Assembly: GCF_001747105.1 (NCBI RefSeq) | Contig: NZ_MDGQ01000004.1 | Location: forward strand, 62,001-126,000 | DNA length: 64,000 bases | Origin: Roseivirga misakiensis | GTDB taxonomy: Bacteria; Bacteroidota; Bacteroidia; Cytophagales; Cyclobacteriaceae | Reading direction: 5' to 3' | In this document: positions 17,304-25,722 of the stretch, piece after piece | Layout of the letters: every line of letters begins with the position of its first letter | How positions within the stretch are numbered: the first letter of the stretch is position 1 | Made by a program: the position numbers and the translations under genes | Notes under the pieces: model-generated | Seen by the model: only the letters and a program-made list of their open reading frames with translations | Databases searched by the model: none | Told to the model about the DNA's origin: nothing

Positions 17304-18896
17304 TTAATCATCATTTGTAGGTTCAAAGTCTGGACCCACAGTAATGGCGTTAATAAAAAACACTTTGCGAATATTTGGCTTTGTTTCATCAGAACGCACA
17401 TGTTGAAGCCCATATATGAGATATTTATTTCCATACCATCTAGAAATTCCGCGGTATAAGTCTCTTTCGAATTTCAACTTATCGTCATCGTAAATTAGCT
17501 CCAACTCGCTCTTATTACCTTCTTGGCTTTCTTTGTCATTAAGGTATTTTACCACCAACTCTTTGTCATGATAAAAAGCGTAAAAGCCTTTATTCTCATG
17601 CCATTGAAAAGCACCGAAATCCTCAAGGGCGCCGTCTACATTTTCTTCAATTTCAAAGCTACTATCCCATTGTACTTCACCTTTTTCGTCCAGCACAAGC
17701 GCAAAAGCATGTGTAAAATTAAAATCAGATCTTACACCACCTTGTACTGGAGTTGTTGGAATTCTACCCAATCCTTGCCCCTGAAAAGTTCCAATTCCTG
17801 TATTATTTAAGTCCGCAAACCTGCTAAATCGCGTTCGGTTTCTCCAGTAGTTATCTGTACTAACAGTCCATGGTTTGAAAAACTCTCCGGCCACGATTAG
17901 CTTTCCATCTTCTTCAATAATTTCTCTAAAAAGCGCATCTGTTTTATAACGCCATTCTCTATTGTTCTCTCGGGCACTTAGTGCCTTTTCCTTCAGCCTT
18001 GTCGCTCGTTTTTCACCAACGTGATCCAAGAAAGTCTCAAACTCACCGAAATAGTAATACTTCATGGTTTGCTTTCCAGTTCTGTCAACATGATTGACAT
18101 AAATACCTGATGGATATGTACCCGTTTTTATACTGTAAAGCCCTACGATCGTCTGGGTACGGTCAATGATAGATGATGATATTCCCGACAACAGCTGGTG
18201 ACCTTCCTCGGTTTCTAACTGGTAGTCTCGTACTGCATTTCCCTTGTAATCATAAGTATTGACCAAGATGGTTCGGTCCTTAGCATCATTTATTTCCGAG
18301 GCAACTACGTTGAAAGTAAGACTATCTCGGTTTATCCTTACTTCAAGCAAATCCGAGTTATTCTGATAGACATTCGGCAGTGTTCTCACATTTCCGCCAG
18401 CCAAATCATAGGCAAAAACAGCAGGTCTACTTTCTATATATCCACCGATGATTACTGTCTTTTTGATCACCTCAAATTCCTGAATGTCTAACTCTACAAT
18501 TTGCTTAGGTTCGTAAGAATCTACTTTTTTATTATCCAAGTCTAAGGTGACCAGTTTAATATATCGTTGACTATTTCGATTTTGAAACAGTAAGTATGCC
18601 ATACCATCTACATAGTGGTAACCTTTCAGGTAAAGCCTTCTAGAAACTTCGAAAAAGCCAGTCCAAGCTTCTTTTAAATTCTTGTCTAGGTATCTGTATT
18701 GAATATCAACGTTCTTTGCTGTACCCGGAGACATTGGTTGAACCAACAAAACACCCTTTTCTTCATTTGGAATTACAATGTGGTCTTGATTATTCCATTC
18801 ATGCGGAAATTCGTAGCGAGCGATATGACCCACTTGACCATTGACTGAAAAAATGGTGAGCAGGAATAGACAAGAAAGTAAAAGGCGTTTTATCAT
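17304..18896 (-). CDS. Secreted protein of unknown function
   Basis: A 530-residue protein with a clean N-terminal signal peptide (residues 1-20, MIKRLLLSCLFLLTIFSVNG). The remainder is beta-rich and reads like a string of blades, with repeated patterns such as KLVTLDLDNKKVDSYEPKQIV and TILVNTYDYKGNAVRDYQL, so a beta-propeller-like or TolB-like structure is plausible. No T9SS tail, metal site or catalytic motif is visible. Its ATG overlaps the end of the EVE-domain gene by four bases (ATGA), an odd pairing of a periplasmic and a cytoplasmic protein that probably only reflects co-transcription. No family is recognised. Confidence 0.7.
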   Translation of the reverse strand: MIKRLLLSCLFLLTIFSVNGQVGHIARYEFPHEWNNQDHIVIPNEEKGVLLVQPMSPGTAKNVDIQYRYLDKNLKEAWTGFFEVSRRLYLKGYHYVDGMAYLLFQNRNSQRYIKLVTLDLDNKKVDSYEPKQIVELDIQEFEVIKKTVIIGGYIESRPAVFAYDLAGGNVRTLPNVYQNNSDLLEVRINRDSLTFNVVASEINDAKDRTILVNTYDYKGNAVRDYQLETEEGHQLLSGISSSIIDRTQTIVGLYSIKTGTYPSGIYVNHVDRTGKQTMKYYYFGEFETFLDHVGEKRATRLKEKALSARENNREWRYKTDALFREIIEEDGKLIVAGEFFKPWTVSTDNYWRNRTRFSRFADLNNTGIGTFQGQGLGRIPTTPVQGGVRSDFNFTHAFALVLDEKGEVQWDSSFEIEENVDGALEDFGAFQWHENKGFYAFYHDKELVVKYLNDKESQEGNKSELELIYDDDKLKFERDLYRGISRWYGNKYLIYGLQHVRSDETKPNIRKVFFINAITVGPDFEPTNDD

Positions 18897-19300
18897 GACT
18901 CTGAAATGGCTAATATGATGTCGAATTCTTCTTTCTTCACAGGTTGAACCGATAACCTAGAATTGTTGACCAATACCATATCTGATAAACGGGCATCTGA
19001 TTTGACTTGTTCAAGTGTAACCGGGTTTTTAAGCTTGTTTTTAGGTACAAAGTCCACCACCACCCACCGATCGTCTTCCGTAGTTGGATCTTGATAAAAG
19101 TCGCTAACACATTCGGCAATCCCAACAATTGACTTCTCGTTCACGCTGTGATAAAAGAGGGCTAAGTCACCTGGTTTCATGGCCTTTATGTTATTTCTGG
19201 CTTGATAATTTCTGACGCCATCCCAATGGTCTTTACCAAGTTTTACCAAATCATCCCACGAATAGGTATTTGGTTCTGATTTTATTAGCCAGTAGTTCAT
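18893..19300 (-). CDS. EVE domain-containing protein (putative modified-base reader)
   Basis: A 135-residue single-domain protein of the EVE/PUA-like fold. Typical elements: the N-terminal MNYWLIKSEPNTYSWDDL (1-18), WDGVRNYQARNNIKAMKPGDLALFYHSVN (about 26-54) and the IVGIAECVSDFYQDPT strand. EVE proteins bind modified bases in DNA or RNA; related domains occur in restriction systems, but housekeeping single-domain versions like this are widespread and of uncertain role. It is the first gene of a two-gene unit with the secreted protein (4-bp overlap) and diverges from the PolX-like gene. Confidence 0.9.
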   Translation of the reverse strand: MNYWLIKSEPNTYSWDDLVKLGKDHWDGVRNYQARNNIKAMKPGDLALFYHSVNEKSIVGIAECVSDFYQDPTTEDDRWVVVDFVPKNKLKNPVTLEQVKSDARLSDMVLVNNSRLSVQPVKKEEFDIILAISES

Positions 19301-19395
19301 AAAGACTTATTTTTAACTTTGTAACCCTGAAGTTAACGAAACGATTAGGGGATTAAAAACCCACTAAATCACTTCTCAAATCAAATTATCAAATA

Positions 19396-21108
19396 TTGGA
19401 CAACGCTACAATACTTAAACAACTGAAACTGCAGGCTGCACTTATGGAGCTTCACGATGAAAACAGTTTTAAAATTCGTGGTTATCAAAATGCAGTATTC
19501 AATCTGGACAAAAGTGATATAGAACTTGCCACACTTAACCTTCAGGAACTTGAGCAACTAGATGGTGTAGGAAAAGGTATTGCGGCAACCATTTTTCAGA
19601 TTTCGACAACGGGTGTTTCAGAAGCGCTCTCTGAGTATTTAGCCTCTACACCAGAGGGCATTGTTGAGCTATTGGATATCAAAGGCATCGGTCCAAAAAA
19701 GATAAAAGTTCTATGGAGAGAATTAGGGATCGAAAGTGGCCATGAACTGAAAGAAGCCGCTAATGCTGGTTTGGTCGCCAAATTGAAAGGTTTTGGAGAT
19801 AAAACTCAACAGGTAATCATTGATGCCTTAGCGTTTAAAGAGGCTAATGCCAACAAGCTTCACTATGCGAATGCTGAGGCTTTGTTGGAAGAGGTTGTAG
19901 AGAAACTATCGGCAATTACTGACATTAAAGAAGTTAAGCCAATTGGTGGGCTAAGAAGAAACCTAGAGGTAATCGATCGCTTGGAAATACTTATCTCTGG
20001 CGATGATTTTGACGATATGGAAACCGCCATAAGTGATTTACCCGAATTCAAGCAGGATTTAAAAGCTAGCGGACCGATCACTTGGCGCGGTACATACAAA
20101 GAACATTTGGTACCATGTGAATTTACGTTTACCGATCCCAGTACATTTATTAAAGACCTTTTTCTACGCTCTGCAAGTGATCAACACCTCGGCACCGCGA
20201 TAGTAGATAAACAAACTTTAAGAGATATTGTAAACAGTGGCAACTTCGATACCGAACAGGCAATTTACGCTGCGGCGGGTATGGACTATGTTTTACCTGA
20301 GTTAAGAGAAGGAACCTTTGAAATAGAGGCGGCCAAAAAGGGTAATCTTCCGAAACTTGTGGAAATGACCGATTTAAAAGGCATTCTTCACAATCACTCT
20401 ACTTATAGCGACGGAAAACACAGCCTAGAACAAATGGCTACTTACTGCAAGGAGCTTGGCTATGAATATCTGGGGATTTGCGATCATAGTAAATCGGCAT
20501 TCTATGCTAATGGCCTCAACGAAAACCGAATTATAGAACAACATGCGGAGATCGATCGGCTGAATGAACAACTTGCTCCTTTCAAAATTCTCAAAGGAAT
20601 TGAATCAGATATCCTTTACGATGGCCAGCTTGACTATGAAGATGAAGTATTGGCCAGTTTTGATTTTATAGTCGCTTCTGTTCACTCCGTATTAAAAATG
20701 AATAAACAAAAAGCGACACAAAGGCTTTTAACAGCAATTGAAAATCCATATACCACAGTTTTGGGACACCCAACAGGTCGCTTGTTATTAAGAAGAGAAG
20801 GTTATCCGATTGACCACAAGGCCGTAATTGATCATTGCGCAAAGCACAATGTAGTCATTGAGATCAATGCCAACCCATGGCGTTTAGACCTTGATTGGCG
20901 TTGGGCAAATTATGCCTTAGAACAAGGTATTATGCTTTCGATTAACCCTGATGCTCACCAGATGTCTGGTTATCACCATATGAAATATGGCCTTTTAGTC
21001 GGCAGAAAAGGTGGTTTAACAGCCGAAATGACTTTCAATGCCCTTTCATTAGAAGAGATTACCGAACACTTTAAAAACAAAAAAGCACAAGCCACCGCGC
21101 ATGCCTAA
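19396..21108 (+). CDS. PolX-like protein: HhH plus PHP domains, degenerate polymerase site
   Basis: A 570-residue protein with the full domain order of bacterial PolX: an HhH/8-kDa region (1-150, with DGVGKGIAATI and KGIGPKKIKVL), a pol-beta-like nucleotidyltransferase region (150-310) and a C-terminal PHP phosphoesterase (325-560). The PHP metal ligands all look intact: H332, H334, D339, H364, E403, H430, H458, D519, H521. In the palm, however, the G-S and D-x-D motifs of active family X polymerases read GGLRR (184-188) and R195-L-E197, and the third Asp region reads EHLVPCEF. DNA synthesis is therefore unlikely, while 3'-5' exonuclease or phosphatase activity is plausible. The start is TTG at 19396. 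Confidence 0.88.
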   Translation: MDNATILKQLKLQAALMELHDENSFKIRGYQNAVFNLDKSDIELATLNLQELEQLDGVGKGIAATIFQISTTGVSEALSEYLASTPEGIVELLDIKGIGPKKIKVLWRELGIESGHELKEAANAGLVAKLKGFGDKTQQVIIDALAFKEANANKLHYANAEALLEEVVEKLSAITDIKEVKPIGGLRRNLEVIDRLEILISGDDFDDMETAISDLPEFKQDLKASGPITWRGTYKEHLVPCEFTFTDPSTFIKDLFLRSASDQHLGTAIVDKQTLRDIVNSGNFDTEQAIYAAAGMDYVLPELREGTFEIEAAKKGNLPKLVEMTDLKGILHNHSTYSDGKHSLEQMATYCKELGYEYLGICDHSKSAFYANGLNENRIIEQHAEIDRLNEQLAPFKILKGIESDILYDGQLDYEDEVLASFDFIVASVHSVLKMNKQKATQRLLTAIENPYTTVLGHPTGRLLLRREGYPIDHKAVIDHCAKHNVVIEINANPWRLDLDWRWANYALEQGIMLSINPDAHQMSGYHHMKYGLLVGRKGGLTAEMTFNALSLEEITEHFKNKKAQATAHA

Positions 21109-22114
21109 AAAAGTACTCATTATTCGGTTTTCGTCCATTGGAGATATTGTCCTCACTACTCCTGTGATTAGGGTGATTAAATCTCAACTGGATGATGTTG
21201 AAGTACACTACTGTACCAAAAAGCAATATCATAGTATTCTTGAGGCCAACCCGTATATTGATAAGTTTCACTTTCTAGGGGACGATCTAAATGAACTTGC
21301 TAAAGAATTAAAGGCTGAAAAATTCGATTTCGTTGTCGATTTACACAACAACCTTAGAACGAAAATTCTCAAGGCGAAACTGAGTACAAAAAGCGAGGCT
21401 TTCCCTAAGTTAAATTGGGAGAAATGGTTAGTAGTAAATTTTAAAATCAATAAGCTACCCAACATCCATATTGTCGATCGGTACTTGGAGGCTGCTAAAC
21501 CCTTAGGGGTAAAAAAGGATCTTTTGGGACTGGACTACTTTATTCCTGAAAAGGACGAGATTGAAGAAGACTGGCTACCAAAAACACATCAAAAGAGTTT
21601 TGTAGCATTTGCGATTGGCGGCCAACATGAAACTAAAAAACTCACGCTGGACCGTATGATCGAGTTGTGTGACAAAATCAACAAACCGATAATTCTACTC
21701 GGCGGCAAAGAAGATGCTGAAAATGGTGCTAAAATCGAAGCTTTCTTTGACCGAGCAGGTGAAACTGAGGAAAACCGTGAATCTATGGAGGCACTAGGTA
21801 AGAATGCCGAAATCTATAATGCTTGTGGTAAATTCAACATCAATCAGTCAGCCTCTATTATAAAAAAAGCGTCTTATGTTTTTACACATGATACTGGTAT
21901 GATGCACATAGCGGCGGCTATGAACAAAAACATATTCTCTATTTGGGGAAATACCATTCCAGAATTCGGCATGTACCCGTACCAAACCAAATTCACGCTT
22001 TTAGAAAACAAGAAGATTTCCTGTCGGCCATGTTCTAAAATTGGTTACGACAAATGTCCAAAAGGGCACTTTAAGTGTATGAATGATATCATTTTTGATT
22101 TTTGGCTGCCATGA
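21101..22114 (+). CDS. Glycosyltransferase family 9 (heptosyltransferase-like)
   Basis: A 337-residue GT-B enzyme of the ADP-heptose:LPS heptosyltransferase group. The N-terminal block KVLIIRFSSIGDIVLTTPVIR (4-24) is the family hallmark, and the C-terminal donor-binding part has FTHDTGMMHIAAAMNKNIFSIWGNT (about 262-286). It probably adds a sugar to the lipopolysaccharide core on the inner face of the membrane. A Cys cluster near the end (SCRPCSKIGYDKCPKGHFKCMNDI) is typical for Bacteroidota members. It overlaps the PolX-like gene by 8 bp and the next small gene by 4 bp, so the three form one transcription unit. Confidence 0.88.
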   Translation: MPKKVLIIRFSSIGDIVLTTPVIRVIKSQLDDVEVHYCTKKQYHSILEANPYIDKFHFLGDDLNELAKELKAEKFDFVVDLHNNLRTKILKAKLSTKSEAFPKLNWEKWLVVNFKINKLPNIHIVDRYLEAAKPLGVKKDLLGLDYFIPEKDEIEEDWLPKTHQKSFVAFAIGGQHETKKLTLDRMIELCDKINKPIILLGGKEDAENGAKIEAFFDRAGETEENRESMEALGKNAEIYNACGKFNINQSASIIKKASYVFTHDTGMMHIAAAMNKNIFSIWGNTIPEFGMYPYQTKFTLLENKKISCRPCSKIGYDKCPKGHFKCMNDIIFDFWLP

Positions 22115-22380
22115 AACATAAAAGACTCCAGCTGATATCTTTTATCTTACTTGTGCTATCTGCACTTACCGAATTAAGTGAGAGCCAGGGGTGGGTAGCT
22201 TATGAAAACCCAGACTTCGTTTTTGGGCTTTCTCTTGGTTTTATACTTGTATCACTCTCTTTTAACATTAAGGTGATAAGAGCGATGGGAATACCTGAAA
22301 AAGACCTAAAGCAAAGTCGAAGACTCGCTTTTATCACCGCCGTTTATGCCTTTCTTGTATTTGCCCTCGAGCTGTTTTAA
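22111..22380 (+). CDS. Small two- to three-TM membrane protein, unknown
   Basis: A protein of 89 residues starting at the ATG at 22111, which overlaps the stop of the glycosyltransferase gene (ATGA); an upstream TTG at 22102 is less likely. Hydrophobic segments lie at about 6-22, 33-52 and 70-88, with a charged stretch (IPEKDLKQSRR) between the last two. It is the last gene of the PolX-GT9 unit and meets the degenerate LytM gene head-on, with a 4-bp overlap of the two coding ends. No family is recognised. Confidence 0.65.
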   Translation: MKHKRLQLISFILLVLSALTELSESQGWVAYENPDFVFGLSLGFILVSLSFNIKVIRAMGIPEKDLKQSRRLAFITAVYAFLVFALELF

Positions 22381-23315
22381 CGTTTAGATTTTAAATACTT
22401 CTTTTTCTGTTTCCTAGTCATCTCTTGTGTGATCAGCTCATCATCGAACACAGCAGTATAAATTGAATTGCCTTGAAGTTCGGTTAGATTGTAGCGAAAA
22501 GTTTGAAACTTTGGGACTACGTATCCGATAGTATACCAATCATCTGAGTCCAGATTTTTATCGTACTTGTATTTCAGATATGAAATTGTCATTACAAAAT
22601 GTGGCCCAAGATCATAATTAGACCCAGCTACAATCGCTAATGGTGATCCAACAACAATATCATCACCCTCTTTTACAAAGCTTGATTTATTCTTAAACAA
22701 AGAGTAAGTGGCTATTGTACCATCACGATGTTCAATTTCGATATAATTACCTCTTTTATTATAGATCAAGCTATTTCCAGTAGCAGAATCATATTGCTCA
22801 ATTTCTTTAACAACCCCTGACCGAGAAGCATAAATGGTATCATTGAAAGAGGACATGAATGCAAGTCCATAAAGTTTGTCCGAAACGGTCTTTTCATCAA
22901 ATAACTCTTTAAGCTCGGTAAGTTCCTTGACCTCTACCGACTTGCCAGCCTTGATAGGTAATGCATATTTTATATTTCTAATTTTAGGATTTGCTTTAGC
23001 GGCATATATTGAATAATTGAAAGAAAAGTCCTTAAATGACTCCAGTCCTTCTCTTTGCAACTTAAATAGCATTCGCTTTCCATCGCCTACGTTAGCAGCA
23101 TATGGTAAACTAGTATTAGCTCTTAAACCTAATATTTTATTAAATGAGACCACTAAATGCTGATTTTCTCCAGTCGTATTATTACAATAGAAAACGTAGT
23201 CATCATTATCATCAATTACATAGTAAACATTAAAATTAAGGTGCTGTGCTTTACATGGAATTAAAAAAGAGAAGCAAAAAACTACCTGAAATACTAGTTT
23301 TAAAATGACCTTCAT
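22377..23315 (-). CDS. Degenerate LytM/M23-like secreted protein (paralogue A)
   Basis: A 312-residue secreted protein with signal peptide (1-23). The C-terminal part (about 145-250) follows the M23/LytM fold closely: YASRSGVVKEI, GNYIEIEHRDGTIATY, SSFVKEGDDIVVGSPLAIVAG, LGPHFVMTI. The zinc ligands are missing, however: the first HxxxD is replaced by LAFMSS, the YAHL motif by YSLF, and HLHF by PHFV. It should therefore lack endopeptidase activity and, like EnvC or NlpD, may activate or scaffold an amidase. The N-terminal half has a beta-rich segment shared with the adjacent paralogue. The very C-terminus is lysine-rich (MTRKQKKKYLKSKR). It lies 13 bp behind paralogue B. Confidence 0.82.
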   Translation of the reverse strand: MKVILKLVFQVVFCFSFLIPCKAQHLNFNVYYVIDDNDDYVFYCNNTTGENQHLVVSFNKILGLRANTSLPYAANVGDGKRMLFKLQREGLESFKDFSFNYSIYAAKANPKIRNIKYALPIKAGKSVEVKELTELKELFDEKTVSDKLYGLAFMSSFNDTIYASRSGVVKEIEQYDSATGNSLIYNKRGNYIEIEHRDGTIATYSLFKNKSSFVKEGDDIVVGSPLAIVAGSNYDLGPHFVMTISYLKYKYDKNLDSDDWYTIGYVVPKFQTFRYNLTELQGNSIYTAVFDDELITQEMTRKQKKKYLKSKR

Positions 23316-23327
23316 ATACTAAACCGA

Positions 23328-24269
23328 TTAACGTTTAGATTTTAAGTATTTCTTTTTCTGTTTCCTAGACATGTCTTGAGTAATTAAATCATCATTCAGT
23401 ACGGCTGTATAGGTATAGTTGCCTTGAAGCTCCCTAACTCCCTCTTTCGCTGTACTAAACTTTGGTTTGATGTAATGGTAGGAGTACCACTCATTAGATT
23501 TGAGTGCTTTAGAGTAAGTAAATTTCAAATAGCGTATACTCAACCTAAAATTTGGTCCCATTTGATAGTTCTCACCTGTAAGCAAAGCTAAAGGCGCCCC
23601 TGCCAAAACCTCATCTCCTTCTTCAACCATGGCTGATTTGCTTTTAAAAATATCATAACTGGCAATGGTTCCATCAGCATGTTTTATGGTCAAGTAGTTT
23701 TTGGTTTTGGAAAAAACCACATTTTGCCCCTCAGTATCTTGATCTTGAACTATCTCTTGAACCATGCCACCACGAACAGCGCGAATAGTATCGCCTTCGT
23801 TTCCAGTAAAAGCCAAACCGTAATAAATATTTTCAGCAGATGCACCACCAAAAGAAAGTCTCGCATCAGTTAATTTCTTCACGGAAACAGTTTTGCCGGG
23901 ATCTACTGGCAAAACATAATCTACCTTCTTGATTTTTGGATTAGCAACCCCAGGGTGCGTGTAATATTCAAACTGGAAAGTAGCACCACTTGTCAGCTCA
24001 TCTCTTTTCATTCTCAAGAGCTTACTCCTGCCAGGCCCAATATTTACTGCTGGCGGGTTAGCTAAGGAAGAAGTATAACCAACCAAATCAGTAAAAATGA
24101 CCACAACATGCCGATCTTCTCCCGTCGGGTTATTGGCATAGATAATATAGTCTTCTGGATTATTTCTATCCTGCTCTCGAGTCAATCTTACTCTGGGTTG
24201 AGCATTGATCGTGTTGTGACCAAAAGTGATAATAAGACTTAGGGCGACGATTTTAAAAAGTATTCTCAT
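23328..24269 (-). CDS. Degenerate LytM/M23-like secreted protein (paralogue B)
   Basis: A 313-residue protein when started at the ATG at 24269, which gives a normal signal peptide (MRILFKIVALSLIITFGHNTINAQ region); the longer reading from 24293 puts eight residues before it. It matches its downstream neighbour block by block: YALP/YVLPVDPGKTVSVKKLT, YYGLAFTGNEGDTIRAVRGG, NYLTIKHADGTIASYDIF, MVEEGDEVLAGAPLALLTG, MGPNFRLSIRYLKF, and the same end MSRKQKKKYLKSKR. All zinc-ligand positions of M23 peptidases are replaced. The pair clearly arose by tandem duplication, and both copies have lost the catalytic site in the same way. Confidence 0.82.
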   Translation of the reverse strand: MRILFKIVALSLIITFGHNTINAQPRVRLTREQDRNNPEDYIIYANNPTGEDRHVVVIFTDLVGYTSSLANPPAVNIGPGRSKLLRMKRDELTSGATFQFEYYTHPGVANPKIKKVDYVLPVDPGKTVSVKKLTDARLSFGGASAENIYYGLAFTGNEGDTIRAVRGGMVQEIVQDQDTEGQNVVFSKTKNYLTIKHADGTIASYDIFKSKSAMVEEGDEVLAGAPLALLTGENYQMGPNFRLSIRYLKFTYSKALKSNEWYSYHYIKPKFSTAKEGVRELQGNYTYTAVLNDDLITQDMSRKQKKKYLKSKR

Positions 24270-24317
24270 TGTAGATGCTGTAAAAACATCCAATCTACAT
24301 AAACAGCGGTAAAAGAC

Positions 24318-24347
24318 AATATTTAATAATAATATTTATTAAATATT
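24318..24347. repeat. Perfect AT-only inverted repeat after argH
   Basis: AATATTTAATAA, a 6-nt spacer, and TTATTAAATATT: 12-bp arms made only of A and T, overlapping the argH stop codon. It sits between argH and the LytM pair on the same strand. It could be a weak terminator, an mRNA 3' hairpin or a protein-binding site; the sequence alone does not decide. Confidence 0.6.
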
Positions 24348-25680
24348 ACGATGAGACTAACTGCTTTATCCTAGTATTCCATACAGCAAAGTTGAATTGT
24401 TCAACCACCGTTTCCTTCAAGCTTTGAATCTCGTCTAAGTTCAATTGTCCAATACTACCTTCATGGGAGTGATTCACGAGTTTTTGAGGGTTGAATTCTC
24501 CTTTTTCAATCGCAAGGCCCACTTGTTTGTAAGCGTCTCGAAATGGCACACCGCTCAACACCAACTTATTCGTTTCCTCTACGCTGAAGAGATATTTGTA
24601 TTTGTCCTTATCAACTAGGCCAGTACTGATAACTACTTTTTGAAGCATAAAATCGCACATAAATAAGCAGTCTTTCAAATCCTGAATTGCCGGAAAAAGG
24701 ACTTCCTTAATCAGTTGCATTTCTCTATGGTACCCGACGGGTAAATTCGCAGTTAACAAAGCAATATCATTGGGGAGCGCTTGAATTCGATTACACTTAC
24801 CCCGCATTAATTCAAATACGTCTGGGTTTTTCTTATGAGGCATAATACTCGACCCCGTTGTCAGCTCATCTGGAAAGGAAAGAAAACCAAAGTCTTGCCC
24901 CATATACAAACAGACATCCATGGCAAATTTAGAAAGCGAACCAGCGACTGCCGCCATACCAGTAGCTAAAGACTTTTCGGCTTTTCCGCGCCCCATCATG
25001 GCATAAACCACGTTATAATTCAAATCTTCGAAGCCTAATAAATCTGTTGTCAAACGACGGTTTAATGGGAATGATGATCCGTAACCCGCCCCAGAACCCA
25101 GCGGGTTTTTATTGACGATTTTATAGGCAGCATGAAGCACGTGTAAGTCATCGACCAAGCTTTCGGCATAGGCGCCAAACCAAAGGCCGAAAGAAGATGG
25201 CATAGCTACTTGCATATGGGTATACCCAGGCATTAAAGTTTCCTTATGCCGATCGCTCAGCAAAAGTAAACGATCAAAAAGTGTCGAAACTCCATGGGTT
25301 ATTTCTTGGATTTCCTGCCGCATAAATAGCTTCAGATCAACTAAAACTTGATCGTTTCGTGACCTGCCACTATGGATCTTCTTGCCCACATCACCTAAAC
25401 GATCGGTCAGCAAAAGCTCGATTTGAGAATGTATATCTTCAACACCAGACTGAATTTCAAAATCACCGTCCGCTATATCTTGATAAATGGACTTCAATTC
25501 TTTATGAATCAGTGCTTTCTCTTGTTGCTCTAATAAACCAATCGAAGCCAACATTTCGGTGTGTGCCAATGAGCCTAGCACATCATAAGGCGCCAATTGA
25601 ATATCAAATTCCAAGTCTCGACCGACGGTATAGCGTTCTACAATTTCAGAGACATTTGTTTCTTTTTGCCAGAGTTTCAT
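24346..25680 (-). CDS. argH: Argininosuccinate lyase
   Basis: Last enzyme of arginine synthesis: splits argininosuccinate into arginine and fumarate. A 444-residue member of the fumarase/aspartase superfamily. The superfamily signature GSSIMPHKKNPD lies at about 279-290, and the substrate-binding blocks SGRSRNDQV (about 103-111) and TPGYTHMQ-like PGYTHMQVAMPS (about 150-161) are present. It is the last gene of the arg operon, 42 bp behind the deacetylase gene, and an AT-only palindrome follows its stop. Confidence 0.96.
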   Translation of the reverse strand: MKLWQKETNVSEIVERYTVGRDLEFDIQLAPYDVLGSLAHTEMLASIGLLEQQEKALIHKELKSIYQDIADGDFEIQSGVEDIHSQIELLLTDRLGDVGKKIHSGRSRNDQVLVDLKLFMRQEIQEITHGVSTLFDRLLLLSDRHKETLMPGYTHMQVAMPSSFGLWFGAYAESLVDDLHVLHAAYKIVNKNPLGSGAGYGSSFPLNRRLTTDLLGFEDLNYNVVYAMMGRGKAEKSLATGMAAVAGSLSKFAMDVCLYMGQDFGFLSFPDELTTGSSIMPHKKNPDVFELMRGKCNRIQALPNDIALLTANLPVGYHREMQLIKEVLFPAIQDLKDCLFMCDFMLQKVVISTGLVDKDKYKYLFSVEETNKLVLSGVPFRDAYKQVGLAIEKGEFNPQKLVNHSHEGSIGQLNLDEIQSLKETVVEQFNFAVWNTRIKQLVSS

Positions 25681-25722
25681 AACGATTTTTCAATGGTTTA
25701 ATCAGTTTGCGATCGGTAGGTT

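Noticed and set aside
18893-19300. EVE protein as part of a restriction or defence locus
   Set aside because: It is a stand-alone EVE domain next to housekeeping genes; no nuclease or McrB-like gene is near.
19596-20099. Antisense ORFs within the PolX-like gene
   Set aside because: No promoter or plausible protein sequence; shadow frames of a long gene.
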